64,000 bases of DNA. It comes from Nocardiopsis sp. ATB16-24 (GTDB lineage: Bacteria > Actinomycetota > Actinomycetes > Streptosporangiales > Streptosporangiaceae). This document shows, in pieces, positions 39,066 to 46,914 of the stretch. The stretch's first letter is position 1. The number at the start of each line of letters is the position of its first letter. Made by a program: the position numbers and the translations under genes. The stretch spans positions 1 through 64,000 of the forward strand of contig NZ_JASCXJ010000008.1 of the NCBI RefSeq assembly GCF_030271535.1, given 5' to 3'. The notes under the pieces are model-generated. The model was not told the DNA's origin. It worked only from the letters and a program-made list of their open reading frames with translations, and did no database searches.

Positions 39066-40280
39066 ATGGGAAATGTGCCGCCACCGCCTGGTTCGTCCTG
39101 GCCCGCCGCGTCCGACGGGCCGGAGGAGCGGAGTTCGGGATCCTACACACGGGAGCAGACCTGGGCGGGACCGCCGGGCGGGGGAAGGTTGACGCCCCCG
39201 GGAGGGCACCCCCTGGGCGACGTGGACCCGGACGTGTGGGCCTGGCCACCGCCCCGCCCCGTGCGCACCAGCGAGTTCGCCTGCGCCGAGACCCCCGAAG
39301 GTGAGCCCTATCACAGGCTCGGCCGGACCTCCCGTTTCCGTTGGTGGTCCGTGCCGCTGACCCTGGCCGTGCTCGCGGTGATGACGTTCTTCCTGTGGAT
39401 GGGCGTCGTCCTGTCGGTGACGATCGTGGCGATCATGGGCGGTAGTGGGCTGACCCCGGACTCCGCCACCATCGGTGAGATCGCGCAGCTGGCCTTCGGT
39501 CTGCTGCCGACGGCGCTGTTCATCCCCATAGTCTTTTTTCTCGTGCGCGTGGTGCAGTGGCGCCGGGTCGGTTCCCTGCTGTCGGTGGAGGGGCGACTGC
39601 GGTGGGGCTGGCTGGCCCGTTGCACCGGGATCGCGGTCTTTCCGGTCTCTCTGTGCGTCCTGGCGTTCCTGCCCCTGGCCGAACTCCTACGGCCGGGGCT
39701 GGTGCCCACCGAGGCCACCGGGGGGACCGAGGTGTTCGCCGCGATGATGACCGTCGTCGTGCTGCTCGTGCCCTTCCAGTCGGCGGCCGAGGAACTCACC
39801 GTGCGCGGCCTGCTCATGCAGTTGGTCGGCGCGATCGGGGCCCGGAAGGGAGAACCCGGCGGAGGATCGGCGGTGTCGCGGGTGCTGCGTTCTCCGGGGC
39901 CGGCCGTCCTGGCCGGTGGGACCCTCTTCTCCGCGTTGTACCTGGCCCTGCGTCCCGACGACCCGTGGACGGCCGCGGCTCTGGCGGTGATGGGGCTGGG
40001 GGCGGCATGGCTGACCTGGCGCACCGGGGGACTGGAGGCCGCCATCGGTCTGCACGTGGTCAACGGCCTCGTGCAGTTCACGCTGTTGGCCTTCGAGGGG
40101 AGCCTGGGCCAGGTGACCACGGGGGCGGTGGCCGGCTCCGGCCTGCCGTTGGGGGCCGGCTCGCCGCTGGTCCTGATCCTGGCGCTGGTCCAGGCGGGCC
40201 TGTACGTCCTGGTGGTGACGTGGTTCGCGGACCGTCAGGGGGTACGCCGTAGGAGTGCCGTCGCGAAGACGGGGAGGTGA
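39066..40280 (+). CDS. CPBP-family intramembrane (Abi-type) protein
   Basis: This 404-residue membrane protein has a Pro/Gly-rich N-terminus (1-90) and about eight hydrophobic helices. The CPBP motif 1 is present (Glu242-Glu243 and Arg247 in AEELTVRGLL), and motif 3 is His330-x-x-Asn333 in GLHVVNGL. Motif 2, normally F-x-x-x-H, reads FSALYLALR and lacks its histidine. Activity as a CAAX-type endopeptidase is therefore uncertain. It is transcribed alone, divergent from mrp. Confidence 0.85.
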   Translation: MGNVPPPPGSSWPAASDGPEERSSGSYTREQTWAGPPGGGRLTPPGGHPLGDVDPDVWAWPPPRPVRTSEFACAETPEGEPYHRLGRTSRFRWWSVPLTLAVLAVMTFFLWMGVVLSVTIVAIMGGSGLTPDSATIGEIAQLAFGLLPTALFIPIVFFLVRVVQWRRVGSLLSVEGRLRWGWLARCTGIAVFPVSLCVLAFLPLAELLRPGLVPTEATGGTEVFAAMMTVVVLLVPFQSAAEELTVRGLLMQLVGAIGARKGEPGGGSAVSRVLRSPGPAVLAGGTLFSALYLALRPDDPWTAAALAVMGLGAAWLTWRTGGLEAAIGLHVVNGLVQFTLLAFEGSLGQVTTGAVAGSGLPLGAGSPLVLILALVQAGLYVLVVTWFADRQGVRRRSAVAKTGR

Positions 40281-40297
40281 GGCCCCGAGGGCATCGC

Positions 40298-40762
40298 TCA
40301 GGGGACCGGGTCGCGTGGCGGGGTCTCCCGCGGTTCCGGAAAGACCCAGGTGCGGTAGGAGAAGAACCGGAAGAGCGTGCCAAGGCCCACGCCCACCACG
40401 TTGCCCGCGATGTTGCGTGCGAGCGGACCGTCCAGACCGAGCACGTACACCGTCGCTCCCAGGCAGCCCAGCTGTATGAGCATTCCGACGCCGTTCATGA
40501 GCAGGAAGAGCGCCGTCTCACGGCCGTACCCGGTACGGGCCCGGTCACCGAAGGTCCAGAAGCGGTTGCCGACGAAGGCCACCGCGATGGAGCACAGCGT
40601 TCCGATCACCTGACCGGTCAGTGGGGCCGCGCCGGCCACGCCCCACAGCAGGTTCGTCGTTCCCAGCTGCACCGCGTAGGCCACGGCGCCCACCGACCCG
40701 AACCTGCCCAGTTCGCGGACGAGCCGGGCAAGCCCCGGGTGGCGGGAGAGGAGATCGCGCAC
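40298..40762 (-). CDS. GtrA-family membrane protein
   Basis: This 154-residue protein has four membrane helices and the GtrA pattern (FGSVGAVAYAVQLGTTNLLW, VAFVGNRFWTFGDRARTGYG, LFRFFSYRTWVFPEPRE). GtrA proteins are thought to flip or position polyprenyl-phosphate-linked sugars for cell-envelope glycosylation. The GTG at 40762 has a GGAAGG site; an ATG at 40840 would add 26 residues of non-conserved sequence. It is convergent with the CPBP gene and divergent from purK. Confidence 0.87.
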   Translation of the reverse strand: MRDLLSRHPGLARLVRELGRFGSVGAVAYAVQLGTTNLLWGVAGAAPLTGQVIGTLCSIAVAFVGNRFWTFGDRARTGYGRETALFLLMNGVGMLIQLGCLGATVYVLGLDGPLARNIAGNVVGVGLGTLFRFFSYRTWVFPEPRETPPRDPVP

Positions 40763-40992
40763 GGCCTGTGCCTTCCGTGGTGTGGTCGGGTGGACGCGGA
40801 GCGGTCGCCCGTCGGCGCGGGGCCGCCGGAGCGACGGCACCCGGAGACGACCCGCGTGTACGCCCTAGACTCTGGACCGGGGCCCCAGCAGGACCCCGGC
40901 CGCGGGTTCCGAGCCGAACCGGCCAGGTCCCGCAAGTCGAGCGGGGCCGCCCCGTCACCGCGGTTGACGAGCAGCATGTGAGTTGAGGAACT

Positions 40993-42159
40993 GTGAGCGA
41001 GCGTAACCGCACTGTCCCCCGCGTGGGAATGGTGGGAGGAGGCCAACTCTCCCGGATGACCCACCAGGCCGGGATCGCCCTGGGGGTCGACTTCTCGGTA
41101 CTGGCGGCCGGTCCCACCGACAGCGCCGCGCTGGTCTGTGGTGACGTCGTCCTGGGGGACGACCGCGGCTTGGACGACGTCCTCGCCTTCGTCAAGGCCA
41201 ACGACGTGGTCACCTTCGACCACGAGCACGTGCCCGAACCCGTCCTGCGGGCGGCGGAGGAGGCCGGAGGACTGCTGCGCCCCGGACGCGACGCCCTGCG
41301 CTTCGCCCAGGACAAGCTGCGTATGCGTACGCGCATGGCCGAACTGGGCGCGCCCTCGCCACGCTGGCGGGCGGTCACCGCCCTGGAGCACGTGGTCGAC
41401 TTCGCCGAGGAGGAGAGCGGGCCCGGCCGGCCGGTCGTGCTCAAGGCCGCCCGGGGCGGCTACGACGGCAAGGGCGTGTGGATGGTCGACGACGTCGACC
41501 AGGCCCGCGAGGTGGTGGAACGCGCCGCCGCCGAGGACGTGCCGCTCCTGGTGGAGGAGAAGGTCGCCTTCTCCCGGGAGCTGGCCGTGCAGGTGGCCCG
41601 CTCCCCGCACGGGCAGGTGGCGGTCTATCCGGTGGTGGAGACGGTGCAACGCGGCGGTGTCTGTCACGAGGTGATCGCCCCCGCACCGCACCTGGACGAG
41701 GACAGGGCGCTGCGCGCCCAGCGGTTGGCCATCGAGATCGCACACGCCCTGGACGTGACCGGGATGCTCGCCGTGGAGCTGTTCGAGACGGCCGACGGAG
41801 TGGTGGTCAACGAACTCGCCATGCGCCCGCACAACTCCGGTCACTGGAGCATCGAGGGCGCGCGCACCTCCCAGTTCGAGCAGCACCTGCGAGCGGTGCT
41901 GAACCTGCCGCTGGGTTCGCCGCGTACCAACGCGCCCTTCACCGTCATGGCCAACCTTCTGGGCGGTGAGGACCCCGAGGTCTACCGCCGCTACCTGCAC
42001 GTCATGGCCAAGGACCCCGAGGTGAAGATCCACTTCTACGGCAAGGACGTGCGTCCGGGCCGCAAGATCGGGCATGTCACCGTGATGGGCGACGACCACG
42101 AGGATCTGCTGGAACGCGCCCGAGACGCCGCCGCCTATCTGCGAGGAGACGACCAGTGA
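40993..42159 (+). CDS. purK: N5-carboxyaminoimidazole ribonucleotide synthase
   Basis: This 388-residue ATP-grasp enzyme converts AIR, ATP and bicarbonate to N5-CAIR in purine synthesis. Segments [52 protein letters not shown] and [18 protein letters not shown] are diagnostic. The GTG start lies 12 bases after an AGGA-like site. It overlaps purE by four bases, giving a purKE pair. Confidence 0.96.
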   Translation: MSERNRTVPRVGMVGGGQLSRMTHQAGIALGVDFSVLAAGPTDSAALVCGDVVLGDDRGLDDVLAFVKANDVVTFDHEHVPEPVLRAAEEAGGLLRPGRDALRFAQDKLRMRTRMAELGAPSPRWRAVTALEHVVDFAEEESGPGRPVVLKAARGGYDGKGVWMVDDVDQAREVVERAAAEDVPLLVEEKVAFSRELAVQVARSPHGQVAVYPVVETVQRGGVCHEVIAPAPHLDEDRALRAQRLAIEIAHALDVTGMLAVELFETADGVVVNELAMRPHNSGHWSIEGARTSQFEQHLRAVLNLPLGSPRTNAPFTVMANLLGGEDPEVYRRYLHVMAKDPEVKIHFYGKDVRPGRKIGHVTVMGDDHEDLLERARDAAAYLRGDDQ

Positions 42160-42731
42160 CCGAGAGCGCCAACGGACGGGAGCCGGGCCGGGACGGGAGC
42201 CCCACGGGAGATCCCGTGGTGGGGATCGTGATGGGCTCGGACTCCGACTGGCCGGTGATGCGCGAGGCCGCCGAGGCCCTGCGCGAGTTCGGTGTCCCGT
42301 TCGAGGCCGACGTGGTCTCCGCGCACCGCATGCCGCACGAGATGATCGCCTACGGCTCCGAGGCCGCCGGACGCGGCCTGAAGGTGATCATCGCCGGTGC
42401 CGGTGGGGCGGCCCACCTGCCCGGCATGCTCGCGTCGGTGACGACCCTGCCCGTGGTGGGCGTCCCGGTGCCGCTGAAGTACCTGGACGGCATGGACTCG
42501 CTGCTGTCCATCGTGCAGATGCCCGCCGGGGTGCCCGTGGCCACCGTGGCCGTGGGCGCCGCGCGTAACGCCGGTCTGCTGGCGGTGCGGATGCTGGCGG
42601 CGCACGACGCGGAGCTGACCGAGCGCATGGCCCGTTTCCAGGAGGAGCTGAGGTCCCGGGCCCGCGCCAAGGGCGAACGCCTGCGCCGGGAGGCGGCCGG
42701 TGACGGAACCACGGCGGGCTTCGGCTTCTGA
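42156..42731 (+). CDS. purE: N5-CAIR mutase
   Basis: This 191-residue class I PurE rearranges N5-CAIR to [37 protein letters not shown] and [15 protein letters not shown] form the active site (Ser, His and Ala/Gly loop), and [10 protein letters not shown] precedes the last helices. The GTG overlaps the purK stop. Function is tightly coupled to PurK since N5-CAIR is unstable. Confidence 0.96.
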   Translation: MTESANGREPGRDGSPTGDPVVGIVMGSDSDWPVMREAAEALREFGVPFEADVVSAHRMPHEMIAYGSEAAGRGLKVIIAGAGGAAHLPGMLASVTTLPVVGVPVPLKYLDGMDSLLSIVQMPAGVPVATVAVGAARNAGLLAVRMLAAHDAELTERMARFQEELRSRARAKGERLRREAAGDGTTAGFGF

Positions 42732-42756
42732 CCGGCGCTGAGACGTCGTCGGACGA

Positions 42757-43229
42757 GTGGGGCGGGGAGAGGCCTCAGGGCGCTCCCCGCCCTCCATCCT
42801 GTCCCTGATCCGCGGCATGTTCGCCGATCCCGGTCAACGGGTCACGGCGGTCGGCGCCTGGACCATCGCCTTCACCGGCGGGGCGGTGGTCGGCGCGCTC
42901 CTCGGCGGTGCTCTCCTGGAGTTCTTCTGGTGGGGCTCGGTCTTCCTCGTCAACCCGCTGTTCATGGTCGTGCTGGTGGTCGCCGCACCCCTGGTGGTCC
43001 CTGAGTCGCGCGACCCCCGTCCCGGCGGTTTCGACCTACCGGGCGCGGCGATCTTCCTGGTCGCGGTACTCGCACTGGTCTACGCGGCCAGGGCCTGGCC
43101 GAACATGGGGTCGAGGGTCGGTACTTGGGCGTCGCGGTGGTCGGCGCGCTCCTCCTCACGCTGTTCGTGGTCCGCCGAAGACGGATCGCGCGTCCGTGGG
43201 AGCACCTCCTGAAACCTCAACGTCATTGA
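42757..43229 (+). pseudogene. Remnant of a drug-efflux MFS transporter (EmrB/QacA-type), truncated and frameshifted
   Basis: The reading SILSLIRGMFADPGQRVTAV, FTGGAVVGALLGGALLEFFW and VVPESRDPRPGGFDL is the middle of a 14-helix MFS transporter: the intracellular loop and helices 5-6. At about 43085-43095 the frame shifts; the next frame continues as LAEHGVEGRYLGVAVVGALL and VVRRRRIARPWEH, then stops at 43227-43229. The first four helices and the whole C-terminal half are missing. It follows purE by 25 bases and marks the left edge of the accessory patch. Confidence 0.82.
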
Positions 43230-43307
43230 CCTGCGGAGATACATGGTGCGCCCGGGGCTGGCCGGGCGACCGCATGGGCCGGTAGGCTCAGTGCTGGAAC
43301 GAGTACA

Positions 43308-43340
43308 CGAAGGCCCCCGACTAAGAGCCGGGGGCCTTCG
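43308..43340. terminator. Bidirectional terminator beside the DUF397 gene
   Basis: CGAAGGCCCCCG pairs perfectly with CGGGGGCCTTCG (12 bp, 9-base loop) and ends with CTCTTCC. It lies 12 bases beyond the DUF397 stop. Confidence 0.85.
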
Positions 43341-43352
43341 CTCTTCCCACGT

Positions 43353-43547
43353 TCAGCGAGAAGTCTTCACGCTGTCGACGAACGCCCTCCATTCAGGCGA
43401 CGCGAACAACAGGTGCCCCCGGTCACGGTTCTTCGTGTCGCGGACAGCGGACACTCCCGGCGCGTCTGCCACCTCCACACAGTTCTGCTGCTGCGTGTAG
43501 GACGACGTGCGCCAGGAAGCCTCAGCAGGGAACGAGTACATCGGCAC
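43353..43547 (-). CDS. DUF397 small protein, partner of XRE regulator
   Basis: The 64-residue protein has the DUF397 pattern: SWRTSSYTQQQNCVEVADAP, VSAVRDTKNRDRGHLLFAS and PEWRAFVDSVK. DUF397 proteins are encoded next to XRE/DUF5753 regulators in actinobacteria; pairs such as those near whiJ control development, and the small protein is thought to antagonise the regulator. It lies three bases after the regulator stop in the same direction, so the two are co-transcribed. Confidence 0.92.
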   Translation of the reverse strand: MPMYSFPAEASWRTSSYTQQQNCVEVADAPGVSAVRDTKNRDRGHLLFASPEWRAFVDSVKTSR

Positions 43548-43550
43548 TTC

Positions 43551-44393
43551 CTATCGGGTGATCATCTTCTTCAGGTACGGGATCGTCCGCTCCTCATCGA
43601 GCGCCGACGTGCGGATGTGATCCCACAGCCGCCGGTACTGGGCGACCTCCGCCTCACGCTCCAGGTACAGACCATCGGTGTACGTCTCCAAGTACACGAT
43701 CGGTCCCGCAGGTTCGGCGAACTCCATGATCACGAACGGCCCGGTAGCGCCAGCATGCACCCCCGCGTCTGTGGGCAACACCTGAATCGTCACATGGTTT
43801 GAAGAATCTGCGAGCTCAATGAGGTGTTCGACCTGCTCGCGCATCACCTCAGGGGCGCCGCCGAGGCGCTGGAGGGCGTGCTCCTCGATGACTGCCCAGA
43901 GCTGGGTGGGGTTCTCCCCGGCGAGGATCTGCTGACGGTGCATCCGCGCGTCGACGGCCCGCTGGATGTCCTCGGGGTCACGCCAGAGCCGGGCGCGTTG
44001 CATGAGCCGTGCCAGGTCGGGGGTCTGTAGTAGGCCGGGGATGCCGAACGCTTCGTAGTTCGCGATGCTGGTGGCTTCGGCTTCCAGTTCCACGTAGGAG
44101 CCGGTGAGGATGTCGTCGTACCGAGTCCACCATCCTCGCTGCTGCGCATGTCGGACCAGAGCGAGGACCGCTTCGTACTGAGGGTCGGCAGGGTCCACGC
44201 CGTACTCGTGCATCAGCGCTCTGATCTCCACCACCGAGGGCTTCTTTCGCTCGCCTGTCTCGATGTGACCGAGCTTGGCCCGTGACCACTCCAGCCGCTT
44301 CGCGGCTTCTTCGAGGCTGAGGTCAGCCTCCTTGCGCATGCGGCGCAGGATCGCGGAGAGCTGTCTCCTGCGGATCGTGGGACTGGCTGCCAC
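43551..44393 (-). CDS. XRE-family regulator with DUF5753 domain
   Basis: This 280-residue regulator has a helix-turn-helix (about 10-65: LSAILRRMRKEADLSLEEAA, LGHIETGERKKPSVVEIRAL) and a C-terminal DUF5753 ligand-type domain with GIPGLLQTPDLARLM, DARMHRQQIL and VLPTDAGVHAGATGPFVIME. The GTG at 44393 has an AGGAAGG site; the frame upstream (MLNVRFLALGATINTTKK) is low-GC leader and not conserved. It is paired with DUF397 and divergent from three tiny genes it may control. Confidence 0.93.
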   Translation of the reverse strand: MAASPTIRRRQLSAILRRMRKEADLSLEEAAKRLEWSRAKLGHIETGERKKPSVVEIRALMHEYGVDPADPQYEAVLALVRHAQQRGWWTRYDDILTGSYVELEAEATSIANYEAFGIPGLLQTPDLARLMQRARLWRDPEDIQRAVDARMHRQQILAGENPTQLWAVIEEHALQRLGGAPEVMREQVEHLIELADSSNHVTIQVLPTDAGVHAGATGPFVIMEFAEPAGPIVYLETYTDGLYLEREAEVAQYRRLWDHIRTSALDEERTIPYLKKMITR

Positions 44394-44472
44394 CTTGGCC
44401 TTCCTGATGCGTGTGCGCTGCTTCTTCGTGGTGTTGATGGTAGCTCCCAGGGCGAGAAACCGGACATTTAGC

Positions 44473-44517
44473 AATCTAAGGATGGAGGTCTATTCCGTAG
44501 CACTTGAATCTTAGATT
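44473..44517. promoter_or_regulatory. Repeated AATCTAAG-type sites in the XRE divergent region
   Basis: AATCTAAG (44473-44480) and its exact inverse CTTAGATT (44510-44517) lie 29 bases apart; the second is also half of the local palindrome AATC-TTA-GATT (44507-44517). The patch is conspicuously AT-rich for this genome and lies between the XRE gene and the small operon, as expected for operators. Confidence 0.5.
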
Positions 44518-44595
44518 TCTAGGGTTCACTATGGGTGGCGTACTCGTTTCCTGTCGCCCAGTTCCAGGCGGCACTCGTACCGGAGGTGTGCGCCC

Positions 44596-44913
44596 ATGGC
44601 GCCCCGTTATCTGCTCTTGGCCTTGTCTGCGGTGTCCCTCGTGACCCGCGCTCTCGTCCACCGCACCCGTGTTACCGTGCGCCGACGCGCTCACCGTGTG
44701 CGCCGCTACGCCCGGAACGTGCGCCCCGCCCGCCCCAACGTGATCACCGGGCCTATCCCGCTCATCACCGCGCTAACCGCGTCGGGGGCCGACGCCCCGC
44801 CCCTGCCCGCCTGCCCGTCCCTGCCGTGGGACACGCGCCGCATCGACCGGTCCCGCTTCGGCCTGGCCGTGCTCCTCGACCTGGCGTTGCCCCGTCTGGA
44901 GGTGGCCGGATGA
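44596..44913 (+). CDS. Hypothetical basic small protein, first of a three-gene mini operon
   Basis: This 105-residue protein starts at ATG 44596 seven bases after GGAGGTG. A short hydrophobic N-terminus (APRYLLLALSAVSLVTRAL) is followed by an Arg-rich segment (RTRVTVRRRAHRVRRYARNV), then a proline-rich middle and RSRFGLAVLLDLALPRLEV. It may be membrane-associated. I do not recognise it. It overlaps the next gene by four bases (ATGA). Confidence 0.6.
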   Translation: MAPRYLLLALSAVSLVTRALVHRTRVTVRRRAHRVRRYARNVRPARPNVITGPIPLITALTASGADAPPLPACPSLPWDTRRIDRSRFGLAVLLDLALPRLEVAG

Positions 44914-45260
44914 TCCCCGACCCGCGACCGGTGATCCCGCCCCCGTGCGGGGAAAGCGCCCTCGACACGTGTGCCCGGCGTCGGGTGTGTGTGGAGGAGG
45001 CCGGGCACGACGGTGTGCACGTGGACGTGACCGGCTACCGGTGGGAGGAGCCCCAAGCCGTGCTGGCCCGGCTCCACCAAGCCTGGGGAAGCACCCACCG
45101 CATCGCCTGGACCGGTACCTACTGGGTGGCCACCGCGCGCGACCGGCGTGCTCGTTGGCGCTCCCACGTGGAACCCACCCCCGCCCAGCTGGAGGCCGAC
45201 CTTCACCGCCACACCGGCCACCCACCGGTCCCGCACCCCAGGAAGGGAACCCCGTGGTGA
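44910..45260 (+). CDS. Hypothetical small protein, second gene of the mini operon
   Basis: This 116-residue protein has two early cysteines (PPPCGESALDTCARRRVCVE) and a histidine in EEAGHDGVHVDVTGYRWEE, reminiscent of a small zinc ribbon seen in actinobacterial C-x-H-type phage or plasmid proteins. WTGTYWVATARDRRARWRSH and LEADLHRHTG follow. The start overlaps the preceding stop and the end overlaps the next start, so all three are co-translated. Zinc binding is inference. Confidence 0.65.
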   Translation: MIPDPRPVIPPPCGESALDTCARRRVCVEEAGHDGVHVDVTGYRWEEPQAVLARLHQAWGSTHRIAWTGTYWVATARDRRARWRSHVEPTPAQLEADLHRHTGHPPVPHPRKGTPW

Positions 45261-45451
45261 CCGCACGACGCAGGCCACGGCCGGGTGCCACGTCGGCCGA
45301 CCGTCCGCTCACCCCCGCCGAACAGGAAGCGGTGGAACGCCAGAGCGCCTACCTGGCCTGGGTCCGCGCCACCCACCCCGACACCGGACCGGGACTGTTC
45401 ACCGGTGGCGTGTGCGGCGGCTCGCCTCGGCGAGACGAGAAGGACCAGTAG
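45257..45451 (+). CDS. Hypothetical small protein, third gene of the mini operon
   Basis: This 64-residue protein starts at GTG 45257, overlapping the previous stop by four bases. It has a basic N-terminus, an acidic helix (LTPAEQEAVERQSAYLAWVR) and ATHPDTGPGLFTGGVCGGSP. Codon use is good throughout. Not recognised. Its only context is the divergent XRE/DUF397 pair and the upstream two small genes. Confidence 0.6.
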   Translation: MTARRRPRPGATSADRPLTPAEQEAVERQSAYLAWVRATHPDTGPGLFTGGVCGGSPRRDEKDQ

Positions 45452-45670
45452 ACCCCCGCGCGGCCAGGTGGTGTTCCCGTCCTGCTTGGCCGTGCGGGAC
45501 CATACGTCGCCCTCGACGTACTGGGGGGTGGCCAGGGCGACGCCGGCACCACAGGTGCCGGGTGTCCGGGGTGTGGTGGCCGACAGCAGACCCCCACACC
45601 CCGGACGCGAAACGGCCGGATGTGGCCACTCCCCCCATGCCAGAGCCCTCACCACGTGGGGATGACCTCA
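45452..45670. other. Interval without a clear gene; possible reverse-strand coding remnant
   Basis: No complete gene is convincing. On the reverse strand bases of about 45465-45560 read VALATPQYVEGDVWSRTAKQ, continuing DGNTTWPRG, with strong G/C third positions, but no good start and no recognisable end, so it looks like a gene fragment. Forward frames here have weaker codon use. Confidence 0.35.
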
Positions 45671-46060
45671 TGCCCAACGAAACGGTGTCTGTGCGGTTAC
45701 ACGGCGGCCCTGCGTGCCGGCACGGCCAGACGATCCCCACCACCCACACCCGCGCCGCCCTCGAAGCGATTCCCGAGGAGGACCTCGGGCGCTCCCGATC
45801 GTCGACGGCGAGCACCTTCCCGACCGTGGCCCCGACGAAGACGAAGCCCCGCGCGCCCACCACGCGCCCGCGCGCGGCGGCCGGTATCCCCGAGAACCGG
45901 TGCCGACTCCGGGGCGGCCCTGGCCATCGCGGTCCTCGGCACCGCCGCCGTCTACCGCACCACCATGGAGCGGGAACCGCCCGAGGTCGGCGGAGTAGGG
46001 GTCGGGACGGGGGCCGGCCACGTCCGGCCGCCGGTCCCTGGGGATCAGCCGGCGAGGTAG
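45671..46060 (+). pseudogene. Frame-broken remnant of a small hypothetical gene
   Basis: ATG 45671 opens MPNETVSVRLHGGPACRHGQ, then TIPTTHTRAALEAIPEEDL, with good codon use. From about 45790 the bias moves to another frame reading ALPIVDGEHLPDRGPDEDEA and PRAHHAPARGGRYPREPVPT, and from about 45905 to a third reading DSGAALAIAVLGTAAVYRTT and MEREPPEVGG, which ends at 46060. The pieces resemble a small accessory-element protein with an AVYR-type end. Two indels would explain it. Its end overlaps the convergent TNT gene. Confidence 0.4.
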
Positions 46061-46758
46061 TCGGCGAAGCCCCGCGGCATGGAGCACCTCCACGGGGCCC
46101 TCTCCTGGAGGAGGCCCTCCTCCAGGAGCAGGGCGACCGAGGCGTACTCCGCCTCCGGCTCCTCCACCAGGCCCTCGGCGGGGACCAGGACCTGCTCACC
46201 GCCGCCGGGCTGCTCGAAGTGCGGCGCGATCGGGCCCACCACGGCGGGAAGGGGAGCCGTCACCTCGTAGCAGTTGTAGTTGTGCTCGGGCCCGTCCGGC
46301 CAGGTGTTCAACGAGTCCGGCGGGAGCGCACGCCGCGGGTAGGGCGCGCCCGCCGGAGCCAGGAACGAACCGCGGGGGGAGCCGAACCGGTCCAGCATCC
46401 ACCCCTCCGGCAGGACGCGGGTCTCGGTGACGGGTTCGCCGTACTCCACGACGAAGCCCATGTGGTCGGGATAGTCCCAGCCCTCGGGGGTGGCCCAGCG
46501 CTCCAGGAACTCCACCGGGGAGAGTCCACCGAGCCGGTCGTACCCCTCCAACAGCCGGCCCACCGGGCCGTCCTCGGGAAGGTCGGCGGGGCCCAGCCGG
46601 GGATCACCGCACAGATACCTCTCCCGATCCTCCTCGGAAGGAGGCGGGACGAGCACCGGGCAGTGCGCGGTCTGGGGTGCGACCGGCTCCGCGTGGGCGG
46701 AGGACACGGTCAGGGCCAGCCCCAGCAGGGCGGCGCCGATCGTCGCTGGAAACTTCAC
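46045..46758 (-). CDS. Secreted TNT-domain NAD+ glycohydrolase (fungal-NADase-like architecture)
   Basis: This 237-residue protein has a signal peptide (1-23, ending SSAHA), an N-terminal thumb segment (ERYLCGDPRLGPADLP; GYDRLGGLSPVEFLERW) and a TNT domain: LPEGWMLDRFGSPRGSFLAP, RALPPDSLN, YNCYEVTAPLPAVVGPIAPH and EQPGGGEQV. Known TNT NADases use the Arg of RFG (Arg124), its Phe (125) and a Gln in the GxGxQ loop (Gln189). Cys33 and Cys50 could pair. The layout matches secreted NADases of fungi and actinobacteria. No cognate immunity gene is visible; secretion may make one unnecessary. Confidence 0.82.
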   Translation of the reverse strand: MKFPATIGAALLGLALTVSSAHAEPVAPQTAHCPVLVPPPSEEDRERYLCGDPRLGPADLPEDGPVGRLLEGYDRLGGLSPVEFLERWATPEGWDYPDHMGFVVEYGEPVTETRVLPEGWMLDRFGSPRGSFLAPAGAPYPRRALPPDSLNTWPDGPEHNYNCYEVTAPLPAVVGPIAPHFEQPGGGEQVLVPAEGLVEEPEAEYASVALLLEEGLLQERAPWRCSMPRGFADYLAG

Positions 46759-46874
46759 GGACAGGACTCCGTTCGTCCTCGGACACCCGGCCCGATGCCG
46801 AGTGTGCTCAAGAAATCACGGAGTGGAGAAGCACAGAGGAAGGCGAGCCTCAGGGGACGCGCCGGAGAAAGCAC

Positions 46875-46902
46875 GCGGCCGGGTCCCACGGGACCCGGCC
46901 GC
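46875..46902 (-). terminator. Terminator hairpin downstream of ugd
   Basis: GCGGCCGGGTCCC and GGGACCCGGCCGC form a 13-bp stem with a 2-base loop, 12 bases beyond the ugd stop. Confidence 0.8.
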
Positions 46903-46914
46903 ACATGTGCACGC

